From JACVRN01 sp963715565 (GTDB lineage: Bacteria; Acidobacteriota; Blastocatellia; Pyrinomonadales; Pyrinomonadaceae), in assembly GCA_963715565.1 (NCBI GenBank), contig OY970256.1, positions 4,960,001-5,024,000 on the forward strand: 64,000 nucleotides of DNA. The letters are read 5' to 3'. Position numbers and translations under genes: made by a program. Numbering within the stretch: position 1 is the stretch's first letter; the number at the start of each line of letters is the position of its first letter. Below, piece by piece: positions 17,327-25,100 of the stretch. Under the pieces are notes generated by a model. It did no database searches and had not been told where the DNA came from. It was given only the letters and a program-made list of their open reading frames with translations.

Positions 17327-18448
17327 GTGAAATCCATTTTTCAGACCTTTATCGGAGCGACGCTCCTGTTTTCTCTCGCGCTAGGGCTAATCCCCAACGC
17401 GCGCGCGCAGGAGGGTGAGCCCGTGGTGGTCGATGAAGTCATCGCTCAAGTCAACGACCAGGTGATTACGCTTTCGCAGGTCAAGCGCGACATGCGCGAA
17501 GCCATAGAGGGCTTAAAGGCGCAGGGCGCGACCGAGCAACAGGCCACGGAGGAAGTCACCAAGCGGCGCAACGAATTGATTGCTTCGCTGATTAACGAAC
17601 AGGTCATCGTCCAGAAGGGCAAGGAGATGAATCTCTCGGACGATGTCGAGACAGAAGTCAACCGTCGCCTGCTGTCGGTCGCCAAGGAACAGAACATCTC
17701 CACGATGGAGGGTCTGGAAGAGGCCATGCGGCAGAGCGGCGTTGAACCCGCAGTAGTACGTCAACGCCTGCGCGCAGACATCATGAAAGAGTTCGTCTTT
17801 AACGAACTGGTTGACCGCAGAATCTATCTCGGCATCACGCCCACAGAGGCCGAAGCTTATTACAAGGCGCACCCCGACAAGTTCCGCAAAGCCGAGACCG
17901 TGAGCTTGTCTGAAATCTGGCTCCCGCTCGGTCCCGGTAAAAACGAGGCGGACGTTCGTGCCAAGGCGACGCAGTTAGTGACGCAGGCGCGCGCCGGAGC
18001 AAACTTCGGCGAACTGGCCGCGCAGAATTCCGAGCGCACGCAGAACGGCCAGCCCGTCGCGCCGCAGACCCGTGGCAAAGTCGGCACGTTTCAAATCCCG
18101 GACCTCAGACCCGACCTTGCGGCAGCCATTAAACCTATAGCCGCAGGCGGCGTCACAGACCCGATTCGCACCAACGAAGGCTATCAAATCCTGCGCGTCG
18201 ACGAGCGCGTTCCCGGCTCTGATGCGGGCGCTTATAACGAGATGAAAGTGCGCGAAGTAATCACGGTTGAGCGCCGCGAGAAAGAGCGCACAGATTATCT
18301 ACAGCGCCTGCGCAAGGAAGCCTACATCAAGATTGCGGAGAACTATCGCGCCGCGCTTGAGCCCATGCTCGGTCTCACAGCGCCCACATCAAGCGCCACC
18401 ACGCCCGCGAAAAAAGACGATAAGAACAAGTCCAAGAACAAACCGTAG
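17327..18448 (+). CDS. SurA-like periplasmic chaperone / parvulin peptidyl-prolyl isomerase
   Basis: 373 residues from the GTG at 17327, set by AAGGAG at 17311-17316. A signal peptide ending at ARAQ is followed by a SurA N-terminal domain (VDEVIAQVNDQVITLSQVKRD), a helical core, and a single parvulin domain (about residues 190-310) with GQPVAPQTRGKVGTF, IKPIAAGGVTDPI and GYQILRVDER. The tail is Lys-rich. It should assist outer-membrane protein folding. SurA of E. coli has two parvulin domains, so this is the one-domain form. Confidence 0.87.
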   Translation: MKSIFQTFIGATLLFSLALGLIPNARAQEGEPVVVDEVIAQVNDQVITLSQVKRDMREAIEGLKAQGATEQQATEEVTKRRNELIASLINEQVIVQKGKEMNLSDDVETEVNRRLLSVAKEQNISTMEGLEEAMRQSGVEPAVVRQRLRADIMKEFVFNELVDRRIYLGITPTEAEAYYKAHPDKFRKAETVSLSEIWLPLGPGKNEADVRAKATQLVTQARAGANFGELAAQNSERTQNGQPVAPQTRGKVGTFQIPDLRPDLAAAIKPIAAGGVTDPIRTNEGYQILRVDERVPGSDAGAYNEMKVREVITVERREKERTDYLQRLRKEAYIKIAENYRAALEPMLGLTAPTSSATTPAKKDDKNKSKNKP

Positions 18449-18453
18449 AAAGC

Positions 18454-18544
18454 AGGGATGAGGGCGGAGGGATGAGGGATGAAAGAATAGCTATTCAACT
18501 TGAATAGTTTTTACTTCATCCCTCATCCCTCCGCCCTCATCCTT
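18454..18544. repeat. Heptamer-arm stem-loop, unit GGATGAG (copy A)
   Basis: Left arm GGATGAG, GGCGGAG, GGATGAG, GGATGA; right arm TCATCCC, TCATCCC, TCCGCCC, TCATCC. The apical part GAATAGCTATTCAACTTGAA resembles the loop at 47793-47806, showing these two loci are copies of one element. It sits between the foldase and S4-protein genes. Confidence 0.88.
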
Positions 18545-18550
18545 TTCTTC

Positions 18551-18829
18551 ATGCGTCTTGATCTCTTTCTCAAAGCGAGTCGTCTTGTCGTGCGTCGCGC
18601 GGTGGCGCAGGCTTTGTGTGAAGCGAATGCTGTAGAGGTCGGAGGCGTGGCTGCTAAATCTTCGCGCGCGGTCAAAGAGGGCGATGAAATCAGTTTGCGA
18701 CGCGGTAAGCGTTTAACGGTCGTGCGCGTTCTCTCTATCCCTACCACCAAGCAAGTCTCCAAGTACGAAGCCTCTAAACTTTATGAAATCCTGAGTGATA
18801 CGGAACAGGCTGCGGAAGACTGGAATTAA
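18551..18829 (+). CDS. Small S4-domain RNA-binding protein (Hsp15-like)
   Basis: 92 residues. The S4 alpha-L RNA-binding fold is clear: MRLDLFLKASRLVVRRAVAQ, then EANAVEVGGVAAKSSRAVKEGDEISL. Hsp15-like proteins bind stalled 50S-nascent-chain complexes. The ATG at 18551 begins 7 nt after the hairpin; any upstream in-frame start would be read through that repeat and is rejected. The specific function is by family similarity only. Confidence 0.8.
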   Translation: MRLDLFLKASRLVVRRAVAQALCEANAVEVGGVAAKSSRAVKEGDEISLRRGKRLTVVRVLSIPTTKQVSKYEASKLYEILSDTEQAAEDWN

Positions 18830-19005
18830 GCCTCAATTGAGTTTTTACTCTTAATGTCCACCACCTGAACCGAGAGGCTCAAGCCCGCAAGCGCGTTCGC
18901 TTTTAGAGCGCGCATCGCAAATCCGGAATGTGAAAACGTTTCAGAAACGGACTGAGCCCGCAAGCGCCCCAGTATTCTCTGGCCCTTAATCGCCTCCTCG
19001 CACGC

Positions 19006-19023
19006 TTGGCATGCAAGTTGCGA
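19006..19023 (+). promoter_or_regulatory. Possible sigma-54 promoter upstream of the mreB-like gene
   Basis: TTGGCATGCAAGTTGCG matches the sigma-54 -24/-12 pattern TGGCACG-N4-TTGCA with one difference in each element and the correct 4-nt spacing. The GG and GC invariant pairs are 10 nt apart. Transcription would start near 19034, about 67 nt before the ATG. No enhancer site was identified. Confidence 0.45.
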
Positions 19024-19100
19024 TTCATCTCTCCTGAATCTGACTATCTTGCACTGGCCGCAGACGAAAAGTTTTTAGGGGGCACACAAAGGGAAGGGTT

Positions 19101-20180
19101 ATGAACATTCTCAGTAATTTCTTTACGGATGATCTCGCCATAGACCTCGGCACAGTCAACACTCTCATCTATGCTCCGCATCGCGGCGTTGTTTTAAACG
19201 AGCCGTCGGCGGTAGCGATTCACAAGTACACGGGCGAAGTGCTGGCCGTTGGCGCAGAGGCGCATAAGATGTTGGGGCGCGAGCCGCAGGATACGGAAGT
19301 GCATCGCCCCGTTCGCGGCGGAACCATCAACAACTTCGACGTGGCGGAAAAGATGCTCAAGGCTTTCATCAGCCGCGTGCATGAAAGTCACAAGCGCCGA
19401 AGCCACCTCGTGATAGGCGTCCCCGGTTCCTCTACCACACTCGAACAGCGTGCCTTGCGTAATGCGGCGCACGAAGCACGCGCCACGCGCGTTGATCTGG
19501 TTAACGAGGGATTGGCCGCCGCGCTCGGCGCAGGACTCTCGTTTGAAGACGAGCGCGCGCATCTCATAGTGGACATCGGCGGCGGCACGACCAACATCGC
19601 CATCATCGCCTCGGCGGCGGTTGTACAGAGCATGAGCCTGCCAGCGGCGGGCAACGCGATGGACGAAGCCGTGCGCGATTACGTCCGCACTCAACACGCC
19701 ATGCAGATAGGCGAGCGCACAGCCGAACAGGTCAAGAAAGAGCTGGGGACGGCGCGCAGCGAGAAAGAGAAAGACGAAGCGCAGGAGCGGCGCATGGAAG
19801 TCGTAGGGAAGGAGCTGACCGACGGTTCTGCGAAGGCAGTGGATTTGAGTTCGCGCGAAGTGCGCGAAGCGCTTGAGCCCGTGCTCGCGGAAATCATCGC
19901 GGGCGTGCGTCGCGTGATAGAGGAATCGCAGCCGGACGTCACGGCAGACATCTATCACACAGGGATTATTTTGACGGGCGGCGGAGCGCTTCTGGACGGC
20001 ATGGCCGAACGGCTTCAGCAGGAATTGAAACTCCATGTAGCCGTGGCCGACGACCCGCTTTCAGCAGTCGCGCGCGGCGCAGGCCGTCTCCTCGAAGACA
20101 CGGAAAGATTGCAGCGCGTCGCCATCCGCGAGGACGTTCCAGTATGGCAAGCGTCCGAAGAATTAATCGTCAACTGGTAA
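19101..20180 (+). CDS. mreB: MreB-like actin-family cell-shape protein
   Basis: 359 residues, actin/Hsp70 ATPase fold. Visible motifs are phosphate-1 DDLAIDLGTVNTLIY, connect-1 HLVIGVPGSSTTLEQRAL, phosphate-2 LIVDIGGGTTNIAII and the adenosine motif GIILTGGGALLDGMAE. It is diverged from standard MreB. The segment after IGERTAEQVKKELG is replaced by a charged stretch (EKEKDEAQERRMEVVGK), and the C-terminus is extended. There is no mreC or mreD beside it. GAAGGG precedes the ATG. It may be a second MreB paralogue rather than the main rod-shape protein. Confidence 0.82.
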   Translation: MNILSNFFTDDLAIDLGTVNTLIYAPHRGVVLNEPSAVAIHKYTGEVLAVGAEAHKMLGREPQDTEVHRPVRGGTINNFDVAEKMLKAFISRVHESHKRRSHLVIGVPGSSTTLEQRALRNAAHEARATRVDLVNEGLAAALGAGLSFEDERAHLIVDIGGGTTNIAIIASAAVVQSMSLPAAGNAMDEAVRDYVRTQHAMQIGERTAEQVKKELGTARSEKEKDEAQERRMEVVGKELTDGSAKAVDLSSREVREALEPVLAEIIAGVRRVIEESQPDVTADIYHTGIILTGGGALLDGMAERLQQELKLHVAVADDPLSAVARGAGRLLEDTERLQRVAIREDVPVWQASEELIVNW

Positions 20181-20187
20181 ATCAATT

Positions 20188-20377
20188 TGAGCCCCTGAAA
20201 GGGGCGACATATCAGTAGCCCGGCACGTTAGTGCCGGGACAATGTCGTGACCATGATGATTGAGCCCCGTAGGGGCGACATTGGATGTCGCCCCTACGGG
20301 GCTCAATCATTTATACGACGCTTTCCCCCCACGGCTCACGCCGTGGGCTACTGATATGTCGCCCCTTTCAGGGGCTT
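20188..20377. repeat. REP-like palindrome quartet, GCCCCTGAAAGGGGC family
   Basis: Outer arms are GAGCCCCTGAAAGGGGCGACATATCAGTAGCC at the left and the complementary block ending GGGGCTT at the right. The inner arms are TGAGCCCCGTAGGGGCGACAT and its complement. Between them sit further hairpins CCCGGCACGTTAGTGCCGGG and CCCACGGCTCACGCCGTGGG. The nested layout matches the GCTCCGTAGGAGC elements, but the sequence family is different. It fills the gap between two convergent genes. Confidence 0.85.
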
Positions 20378-21213
20378 CACTGTGTTGTCCGCTCTCGCAC
20401 AACTGTTTCCTCTGGATTTTCTTCCGCGATGGCGGGCGCTGCGAGCGCAGCTTTGGCGGGACGCGCTTGTTCCGGATTTTCATCATCCGCTTCTATCGCT
20501 TCACGCACCATGACTCTCTCGCTCTGATTGAGCCGCTCGTAGGCGCGCACGATTTGTCGCGCCCTGTCATCCGCCTCACGTTCGGGCGCGGGCTCAAGCA
20601 GGATGAGGCCGGTCGTGTAGAGCGCGAGCGTGAAAAACGAGATGTAGCCCGTGGCCGGTGCAAAGCTCTGCGCGTCGAGTGTGCCGAAACTGATGCCTTC
20701 TAGCAGAACGCCCGCCAGCTTCTTTAACCAGCTTCCTTCGGGCGCGTACAGCGTGGCAACAATCATGTGCTTGAGCACAAAGGCCGTGCCGAAAAGCACT
20801 GTCAGGCTGCGCAAGAGTCGGCGCGCGTCGAAGTCTGAGAACTGGTTGTTCCAGAGCGTCCATAGAAAGAAGAACGAAAAGAGCCAGAACAAAAGCCCTC
20901 GCTCTGGGAGCACGGAATTAAACGCCTGCGCCGAAGCGAAAAAGAGCGCGATGAGCGTCAGCCCGTGCGACAGGTTGACGAGCAACGGGTAATCGCTTCG
21001 TATCCACTCGCGCAGGTTTACAAGCTGCCCGCGCACAAAAAGGAGCATGAGCAAGACGGCCAGAACGAGCGTGATGAGCGGAGGCGGAACGAAGATAAAA
21101 GCGTGGTCCAATGCGCCAACGCGCAGGCCGCCCAATAGCGCCACCGTCAAAAAAATCATCGGCAGCAAGATAAAGCGCACCAGCGCGCGATTTCTGGAAC
21201 GTTCTTTTGTCAC
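20377..21213 (-). CDS. Predicted integral membrane protein, unknown function
   Basis: 278 residues with about six to seven hydrophobic segments and a soluble Arg/Glu-rich C-terminal tail (from about residue 225). The order is short cytoplasmic N-terminus, paired helices, then RSDYPLLVNLSHGLTLIALFF-type segments. I recognise no family. It overlaps the upstream TPR-like gene by 4 nt, so the two are translated together and probably act together in the membrane. Confidence 0.6.
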   Translation of the reverse strand: MTKERSRNRALVRFILLPMIFLTVALLGGLRVGALDHAFIFVPPPLITLVLAVLLMLLFVRGQLVNLREWIRSDYPLLVNLSHGLTLIALFFASAQAFNSVLPERGLLFWLFSFFFLWTLWNNQFSDFDARRLLRSLTVLFGTAFVLKHMIVATLYAPEGSWLKKLAGVLLEGISFGTLDAQSFAPATGYISFFTLALYTTGLILLEPAPEREADDRARQIVRAYERLNQSERVMVREAIEADDENPEQARPAKAALAAPAIAEENPEETVVRERTTQ

Positions 21214-21710
21214 TTTCGTTTCCGCAAGACCTTGAGCGGGTTAAGGTCTTCAAGGGAGCGCTCCATGCCTTGCTCAAGCTCCGCTTTCAGCTCGGCGGGC
21301 GTCTTCATCTGTAAGTCCGCATCATCGACGCGCAGGGTCCCCGTGGGCGCAAGATTAATCGCGCGGTTGACCGCTTCGAGTCCTTGCCTGAAAAGCGCGT
21401 CGTCGTTATAGACGCGGCCCCAGCCTTCCCTGTAAAAAGCGTAAGCGATGTAGAATTGCGTGCGCGCGTCGCGTTGCTCCGGGTCGGCGCGTCCCCATTC
21501 GTCGCGCGCCGCACGAAACTGCTCCTGACGAAACAGCCTGAGCCCTTCGTCGAATTTCGCCTGGTCTATCTGGTAAGTGCCCGCGACGACCTGCGCGCCC
21601 GTCGCCACTTCCGCGAGGTTGCGCGGCTCCGTGGCGTAAATCCAGACGATAAAGAGCGCGTAAAGCAGCGTCCACGCCACGCCGACCGATTGGATAAGCC
21701 TGTGTTGCAT
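21210..21710 (-). CDS. Membrane-anchored TPR-like protein, unknown function
   Basis: 166 residues. One N-terminal membrane segment (VAWTLLYALFIVWIYAT) anchors the protein. A periplasmic or extracytoplasmic helical region follows with at least one TPR-like unit (FDEGLRLFRQEQFRAARDEW, then FYIAYAFYREG). The C-terminus is charged. It is first in a two-gene minus-strand operon with the 278-residue membrane protein. No specific role can be given. Confidence 0.62.
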   Translation of the reverse strand: MQHRLIQSVGVAWTLLYALFIVWIYATEPRNLAEVATGAQVVAGTYQIDQAKFDEGLRLFRQEQFRAARDEWGRADPEQRDARTQFYIAYAFYREGWGRVYNDDALFRQGLEAVNRAINLAPTGTLRVDDADLQMKTPAELKAELEQGMERSLEDLNPLKVLRKRK

Positions 21711-21827
21711 TGCTATAATCCTGGTTTCCTAGAGAGAGAAGCTAGAGAATATCTCTGTCTCTGTCAACAAAGCGCCGAAGGCTCGGCTCGACCTCAAATC
21801 TTAATTTGAATCCAAGGAGACCCTACC

Positions 21828-22696
21828 GTGAGAAAATCCTTCGCACACACGCTCAAGCAGTCGTTGGCTGCGCTCTTTATCGTCGCTCTTTTCTCGACGC
21901 AGCTTGCCGCGAACCCGACACCCGAGAAAATGAAGCCGGAAGAACTGGTCGCCAAGCACCTCGCCGCCATCGGCACGCCCGAGGCGCTGGCCGCCGTCAA
22001 GTCGCGCGTCATGATTGGCAACGTCGCGGCCAACCTCAAGGTCACCAATACCTTGATTAGCATTGACGGGCCTGCGCAGCTTGCCTCCGAAGGCGACAAG
22101 GTTTTGCTCGCCATGATCTTCAGCGCGAATAACTATCGTTACGAAAAGGCGGGCTATGACGGTCGTGATTTGACGGTCGGAGTATTGGAGACGGCCGCCG
22201 CTCCCTCCTCAGCGACTTTTTCTTCGCGCACGAATCAATCTTCAAAGAAGGTTTGATCGGCGGCGCTCTCTCATCCGCGTGGCCGCTTTTCAATCTCGCC
22301 GCGAGAAAGCCGAAGATGAGCTATGAGGGCTCGAAGAAAATCGATGGCCGGCAGGTGCACGAGCTGAAATACAGCAAGACCGGAGACCTTAAGGTCAGTC
22401 TCTTCTTCGACGCGGAAACGTTCCAGCACGTCCGCACCGAATACAAGTTTACACTCCCGGCACAGATGAGCGCGGTCCCGACAGATTCCGCCAGCCAGAA
22501 AGAGAGCAACTTCAAAATGATAGAAGAGTTCTCGGACTTTAAGACGACCGAGAGCAAGCTCACCCTGCCGCACACGTACAAGATTCGTCTCGTGATCGAG
22601 ATGCCGCAAAGAACGCAGACACTGGATTACGCGATGACCTTCTCGCAGTTTGCTTTCAATCAGCCGGTGGAAGCAGCCATGTTCAGCTTGAAGTAA
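21828..22696 (+). pseudogene. Frameshifted secreted protein (outer-membrane lipoprotein-sorting-like), two-frame gene
   Basis: The GTG at 21828, with AAGGAG 8 nt upstream, opens a frame with a signal peptide (SLAALFIVALFSTQLAAN) and KMKPEELVAKHLAAIG. This frame reads nonsense from about 22193 and stops at 22256. The +2 frame over 22193-22696 gives sensible protein without interruption: GRRSLLSDFFFAHESIFKEG, then YEGSKKIDGRQVHELKYSKT and a beta-rich C-terminus. The frames would join smoothly if a single G were missing at the GG of 22193-22194. LolA/LppX-type proteins have this layout. The cause may be a genuine frameshift or a sequencing error; the right-hand part could restart at TTG 22253. 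Confidence 0.7.
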
Positions 22697-22809
22697 CGGC
22701 GCGCGCGCAGGCTCTTTCGTGCATCGAATTTTAATTAAAGGGGAGCGCGCGCGCAGTCTGCCATGGAGAGCGAGTCTTTCGAGGTGGCGCGCTGGACTTT
22801 TGATAAAGT

Positions 22810-23079
22810 ATGATTGATGAACACACGGCAAGAGAAATAGACCGCTATCGAGCGACGGCGCGCGAAATGGGAGACGCCGCGCTCGAAGCCATCGGTCGCG
22901 GCGACATCGGTCTGGCGCGCACGACTGCGCGTCAGGCCGCGCAGTGGGCGCGCATAGTTCTACAGTTAGAGACGGGCGAGAAGCAGGTCGAGCCTGAAAC
23001 GCTTGAATCCCCCGCGAGAGCCGGGAAGGATTCAGAGCATACACAGGCCGCTTTGGCAGAGTCGCTTCGGGAAGAATAA
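22810..23079 (+). CDS. Small hypothetical protein upstream of dusB
   Basis: 89 residues, predicted mostly helical and charged (MIDEHTAREIDRYRATAREM, ARTTARQAAQWARIVLQLE), with no signal peptide or membrane segment. It ends 2 nt before the dusB ATG, which argues for a real translated gene in an operon. I do not recognise its family. Confidence 0.6.
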   Translation: MIDEHTAREIDRYRATAREMGDAALEAIGRGDIGLARTTARQAAQWARIVLQLETGEKQVEPETLESPARAGKDSEHTQAALAESLREE

Positions 23080-23081
23080 CA

Positions 23082-24164
23082 ATGGGTGTAGTAGCTGAAA
23101 AGAAAATCAAGCCGTTCAAGATCCGCGACGTAGAGATAAACCCGCCGCTCATCCTCTCTCCGATGGCGGGCGTCACAGACATCTCTTTTCGTCGCCTGTT
23201 AAAGCGGCGCGGCGGAATAGGTCTCACCGTCTCGGAGTTTATCTCCGTCGAGGGATTGACGCGCCACAACCCGAAATCGAAACGACAGATGCGCTTCTTT
23301 GAAGAGGAGCGCCCCTTTGCCGTGCAGATTTTCGGAGGCCAGCCGGAGAGGATGGCTATGGCCGCGCAGATGGCCGAAGAAGTCGGCGCGGATATTCTGG
23401 ACATCAACTGCGGCTGTCCCGCGCCCAAAGTCGTCAAGCACGGCGGAGGCTCTGGCTTGCTCAGAGATTTGTCGCGCCTGGAAACTATCTTGAAGGAGAT
23501 CAAACGCCGCATCAAGATTCCGCTCACCGTCAAGATACGCGCGGGCTATTACGACCACACCATCAACGCCATAGAGACCGCACGCCTTGCGGAAGCCTGC
23601 GGCGCGGAACACATAGCCCTTCACGGGCGAACGAAAGAGCAGGGCTACAAGGGATTAGCCAACTGGGATTTGGTGCGGCAGATAAAAGAAGTGGTGAGCG
23701 TGCCCGTTTCCGGAAGCGGCGACGTGGTGACGGTCGAAGGAGCGTTCAAGCGCTGGCGCGAGACCGCGTGCGACGGCGTGCTGATAGGACGCGGCGCGAT
23801 GGCGAACCCCTGGATTTTCCGCCAGATTGAAGACGCCATCGAAGGACGCGAAATCTTTCAACCTACTCTGGAAGAAAAACGCGCCGTGCTCCTTGAGTAC
23901 TTCGAGATGCTGCGCGAGGACATGCCGGAAGTGCCCGCCATTGGAAAGATGAAACAATTGGCCGGGCAGTTTACCAAGGGCTTGCAGGGCGGCGCGCTTT
24001 TCCGCACGACCATTTATCATTCGCATTCGGTCGAAGAGGTCATGGACCGCATCACGGAATATTTTGAAGCGATGCGCGACGGGCGTCCCTACTACGGCGA
24101 AGGCAAAGCAGTTGAAGAGGAAGAAGTAGTGCTCGATTCGTGCGAAGCGGCAACAACAACATGA
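23082..24164 (+). CDS. dusB: tRNA-dihydrouridine synthase
   Basis: 360 residues, FMN-dependent TIM barrel that reduces uridine in tRNA D-loops. Family motifs are PLILSPMAGVTDISFRRL (FMN phosphate site), FAVQIFGGQPERM, DINCGCPAPKVVKHGGGSGL with the catalytic Cys of CGCPAPKV, ALHGRTKEQGYKG, and SGDVVTVEGAF with GVLIGRGAMANPWIF. The DusB assignment rests on these blocks and overall length. The C-terminal Glu-rich tail precedes a heptamer hairpin that starts just after the stop. Confidence 0.93.
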   Translation: MGVVAEKKIKPFKIRDVEINPPLILSPMAGVTDISFRRLLKRRGGIGLTVSEFISVEGLTRHNPKSKRQMRFFEEERPFAVQIFGGQPERMAMAAQMAEEVGADILDINCGCPAPKVVKHGGGSGLLRDLSRLETILKEIKRRIKIPLTVKIRAGYYDHTINAIETARLAEACGAEHIALHGRTKEQGYKGLANWDLVRQIKEVVSVPVSGSGDVVTVEGAFKRWRETACDGVLIGRGAMANPWIFRQIEDAIEGREIFQPTLEEKRAVLLEYFEMLREDMPEVPAIGKMKQLAGQFTKGLQGGALFRTTIYHSHSVEEVMDRITEYFEAMRDGRPYYGEGKAVEEEEVVLDSCEAATTT

Positions 24165-24165
24165 A

Positions 24166-24261
24166 TTGCGGAATGCGGATTTCGGATTGCGGATTGAAAA
24201 GAACGAAAGTTGCTGCTTCTCGTTCTTTTCAATCCGCAATCCGAAATCCGCATTCCGCAAT
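24166..24261. repeat. Heptamer-arm stem-loop, unit ATTGCGG
   Basis: Left arm ATTGCGG, AATGCGG, ATTTCGG, ATTGCGG, ATTG plus AAAAGAACGA. The right arm is its complete complement, so the stem is about 40 bp, the longest perfect arm in the set. The loop is AAGTTGCTGCTTC. It lies between dusB and the metallothionein gene and would strongly fold in mRNA. Confidence 0.92.
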
Positions 24262-24281
24262 CGAGAAGGGGGATTATTCAT

Positions 24282-24434
24282 ATGGCGGAAGATGACACAA
24301 TTCAGAAGTGCGCGCACCAGAAATGTAGTTGTCAGGTTGAGGGCAAGAAACGTTATTGCAGCGACTATTGCGAGGACGCGGCGGATTCGGACCCGACCAG
24401 CGAATGTACGTGCGGGCACGCGGGCTGCAAGTAA
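24282..24434 (+). CDS. Bacterial metallothionein (SmtA/BmtA-like)
   Basis: 50 residues with eight cysteines (10, 15, 17, 26, 30, 42, 44, 49) and His12/His46. The order is KCAHQKCSCQV, KKRYCSDYCEDAA and CTCGHAGCK, the arrangement of cyanobacterial SmtA-type metallothioneins, which bind Zn or Cd in a four-metal cluster. SmtA has nine Cys; the last one or two are missing here. AGAAGGGGG at about 24264-24271 sets the ATG start; longer in-frame reads would pass through the preceding hairpin. Confidence 0.88.
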   Translation: MAEDDTIQKCAHQKCSCQVEGKKRYCSDYCEDAADSDPTSECTCGHAGCK

Positions 24435-24509
24435 CTACGGTTGCGGCGAAGCGTCATCAAGCAAAGGCTGAAGCGACCTTGCATCATCAAGTAGAGGTCG
24501 CTTCGGCTT

Positions 24510-25040
24510 TTACTCTTCCATGTCTGGTGTTCTCGATTCCTTTGTAGCGGGTGGCTGGCCCGGTATGAAGACCGCCTCAAGCCTCGCGATTGCTTCTATG
24601 GGAATCCCTTCGAGCCACACGCCGTATCCGTAATCGAGCGGCACGGAAGACCCACGCGCAAAATTCCTGACTTCAAAGAGCGTCATCTTTTCCGCGCCCT
24701 TTAAGAGGCGGCCTTGACGGTCGTAGGCGCGAAGCTCGAAGGATACGCGCGGCCAACGCCGTCCGGTGTTGTTGAAAATCCAGCCCTTGAGCTTTGTGCT
24801 GCCACGTGCTTTTGTCAGGCGAAGCTCCGTGAGATAGAACGTGCCACGGTCAGTTGAAACGACAACCGTTGGTATCTTTCTCCCCGACGCGCTTTCAATC
24901 GCGGACGTGCTTGCAGTGCCGAGCAAGGCTTCAGCTTCTTTGTTTTCTGCGCGGCCCGGCTCGTGCCCGCCGCCTAAGCCTGTCGTCCACACAAAGACGC
25001 CGAGCCACAGGCACAGCACAAGCCTCGCCGCTCTTTTCAT
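24510..25040 (-). CDS. Secreted hypothetical protein with FxLYD-like domain
   Basis: 176 residues from ATG 25040. A signal peptide (RLVLCLWLGVFVWTTGLGGG) is followed by a linker and one beta-sandwich-like domain: LKGWIFNNTGRRWPRVSFEL, then AYDRQGRLLKGAE and FEVRNFARGSSVPLDYGYG. This strand pattern is typical of FxLYD/DUF3426-type extracytoplasmic domains. It is upstream-adjacent to the cell-wall enzyme group on the same strand, but 60 nt separates them. No catalytic residues were seen. Confidence 0.6.
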   Translation of the reverse strand: MKRAARLVLCLWLGVFVWTTGLGGGHEPGRAENKEAEALLGTASTSAIESASGRKIPTVVVSTDRGTFYLTELRLTKARGSTKLKGWIFNNTGRRWPRVSFELRAYDRQGRLLKGAEKMTLFEVRNFARGSSVPLDYGYGVWLEGIPIEAIARLEAVFIPGQPPATKESRTPDMEE

Positions 25041-25100
25041 GAAGCCATTGTTTGAAAATCCGTTTCGCACTTTTAGCCTTCCAGCTTTTTACTACGCCGC

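Noticed and set aside
24166..24261. Standard Rho-independent terminator after dusB
   Set aside because: The stem is far longer than a typical terminator, lacks a U-run directly after it and shows the heptamer pattern, so it is filed as a repeat element.
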